A stretch of DNA of 7,180 nucleotides, from the NCBI GenBank assembly GCA_017623335.1, contig JAGAPI010000226.1, positions 1 through 7,180 of the forward strand, written 5' to 3'. A program made the translations under genes and the position numbers. This document shows, piece after piece, positions 6,541-7,180 of this stretch (position 1 is the stretch's first letter; each line of letters opens with the position of its first letter). The notes under the pieces were generated by a model that was not told the DNA's origin, did no database searches, and saw nothing but the letters and a program-made list of their open reading frames with translations. The DNA comes from Prevotella sp. (GTDB lineage Bacteria > Bacteroidota > Bacteroidia > Bacteroidales > Bacteroidaceae).

Positions 6541-7180
6541 TTACTTGTTTCTGCTTATTATCTCTTTTGCCAGGGCAAGGTGATTCTTTGTTCCTGTTGA
6601 GTCGGCATCATAAAGAATCACCGGCAGACCGTGGCTGGGACTCTCGCTGAGCTTCACATTTCGCTGAATCACGGTCTTGAACACCAGCTCCTGGAAGTGA
6701 CGCTTCACCTCGTCGTAAATCTGGTTGGCAAGCCTCAGGCGGGAGTCGTACATTGTCAGCAGGAATCCCTCTATCTCAAGCCGCGTGTTGAGCTTGGTCT
6801 TTATTATCTTTATGGTGTTAAGCAACTTGGTGATGCCTTCAAGGGCAAAATACTCACACTGCACAGGGATAATCACCGAGTCGGCGGCTGTGAGCGAGTT
6901 GACCGTAATGAGTCCCAGCGACGGACTACAATCAATCAATATATAGTCATAGTCGTTGCGGATTGGTGTGAGCAGTTTTTTCAGCACATTCTCACGGTTC
7001 GCAAGATTGAGCATTTCTATTTCCGCTCCCACCAAGTCAATGTGACTCGGTATGATGTCAAGCCCGTCAATGTCGGTGGTGTATATCGCTTCTCTCACAT
7101 CGGCGTTGTTGATGATACACTCATAGAGCGAGCACTCAACATCCTTTATATCCACGCCCAGACCGCTTGATGCGTTTGCC
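6541..7180 (-). CDS. parA: ParA/Soj chromosome-partitioning ATPase (N-terminus outside the window)
   Basis: This is a ParA/Soj (MinD-type, deviant Walker) ATPase. The family cycles between ATP-bound dimers on the nucleoid and free monomers, and together with ParB moves or organises the replication origin. The frame stays open to the window edge, so the gene is partial: 212 residues are visible, beginning ANASSGLGV, the segment that normally follows the DADPQ motif. A GTG at 7153-7155 lies inside this conserved segment and is not the true start. The Walker A motif (KGGVGKT type) must lie beyond 7180. Visible family marks are the Walker B stretch IDCSPSLG (about visible residues 82-89, D83), the VQCEYFALEG segment, and QRNVKLSESPSHG followed by a C-terminal helix. 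It ends with TAA at 6541-6543, 9 bp before parB, as expected for a co-transcribed parAB pair. A chromosomal rather than plasmid role is inferred from the housekeeping neighbours. Confidence 0.94.
   Translation of the reverse strand, partial: ANASSGLGVDIKDVECSLYECIINNADVREAIYTTDIDGLDIIPSHIDLVGAEIEMLNLANRENVLKKLLTPIRNDYDYILIDCSPSLGLITVNSLTAADSVIIPVQCEYFALEGITKLLNTIKIIKTKLNTRLEIEGFLLTMYDSRLRLANQIYDEVKRHFQELVFKTVIQRNVKLSESPSHGLPVILYDADSTGTKNHLALAKEIISRNK

Overview
The window reads as a piece of a Bacteroidales chromosome (phylum Bacteroidota). The evidence is the gene order parA-parB-DUF5683-mltD-RelA/SpoT homologue, a run I know as conserved in Bacteroides and relatives; the A-rich leaders without Shine-Dalgarno sequences; and the DUF5683 protein, which is typical of this phylum. 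The moderate GC content and the nearby pectinesterase would suit a gut member such as Muribaculaceae, Bacteroides or Prevotella, but the sequence alone does not settle the genus.

All six genes lie on the minus strand, so transcription runs from high to low coordinates. In that order they are: parA (6541-7180, its N-terminus cut off by the window edge); parB (5608-6531, 9 bp after parA); a DUF5683 envelope protein (4800-5606, or 5624 with the longer start, abutting or overlapping parB); an MltD-like lytic transglycosylase with a C-terminal LysM (3420-4772, gap 27 bp); a bifunctional ppGpp synthetase/hydrolase (1118-3397, gap 22 bp); and, after a 71-bp AT-rich spacer, a secreted CE8 pectinesterase (69-1046). 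Positions 1-68 hold no gene that I can see, and no convincing terminator. No stretch over 300 bases lacks a gene.

The first five genes are tightly packed and probably form one transcription unit linking origin segregation (ParA/ParB), envelope work (DUF5683, MltD) and the stringent response (Rsh). The pectinesterase is a carbohydrate-catabolism gene with its own spacer and may be transcribed separately. It looks like accessory content placed after the housekeeping cluster.

I found no mobile element, CRISPR array, tRNA/rRNA gene or convincing parS site. This is mainly an ordinary housekeeping region and I do not see a clearly new system. The points worth a second look are a doubled GRGLD motif at the ParB N-terminus, a Gln in place of the usual His in the Rsh GTP-binding loop, an in-frame A AAA AAC heptamer in parB, and the role of DUF5683, whose C-terminus resembles an outer-membrane strand.
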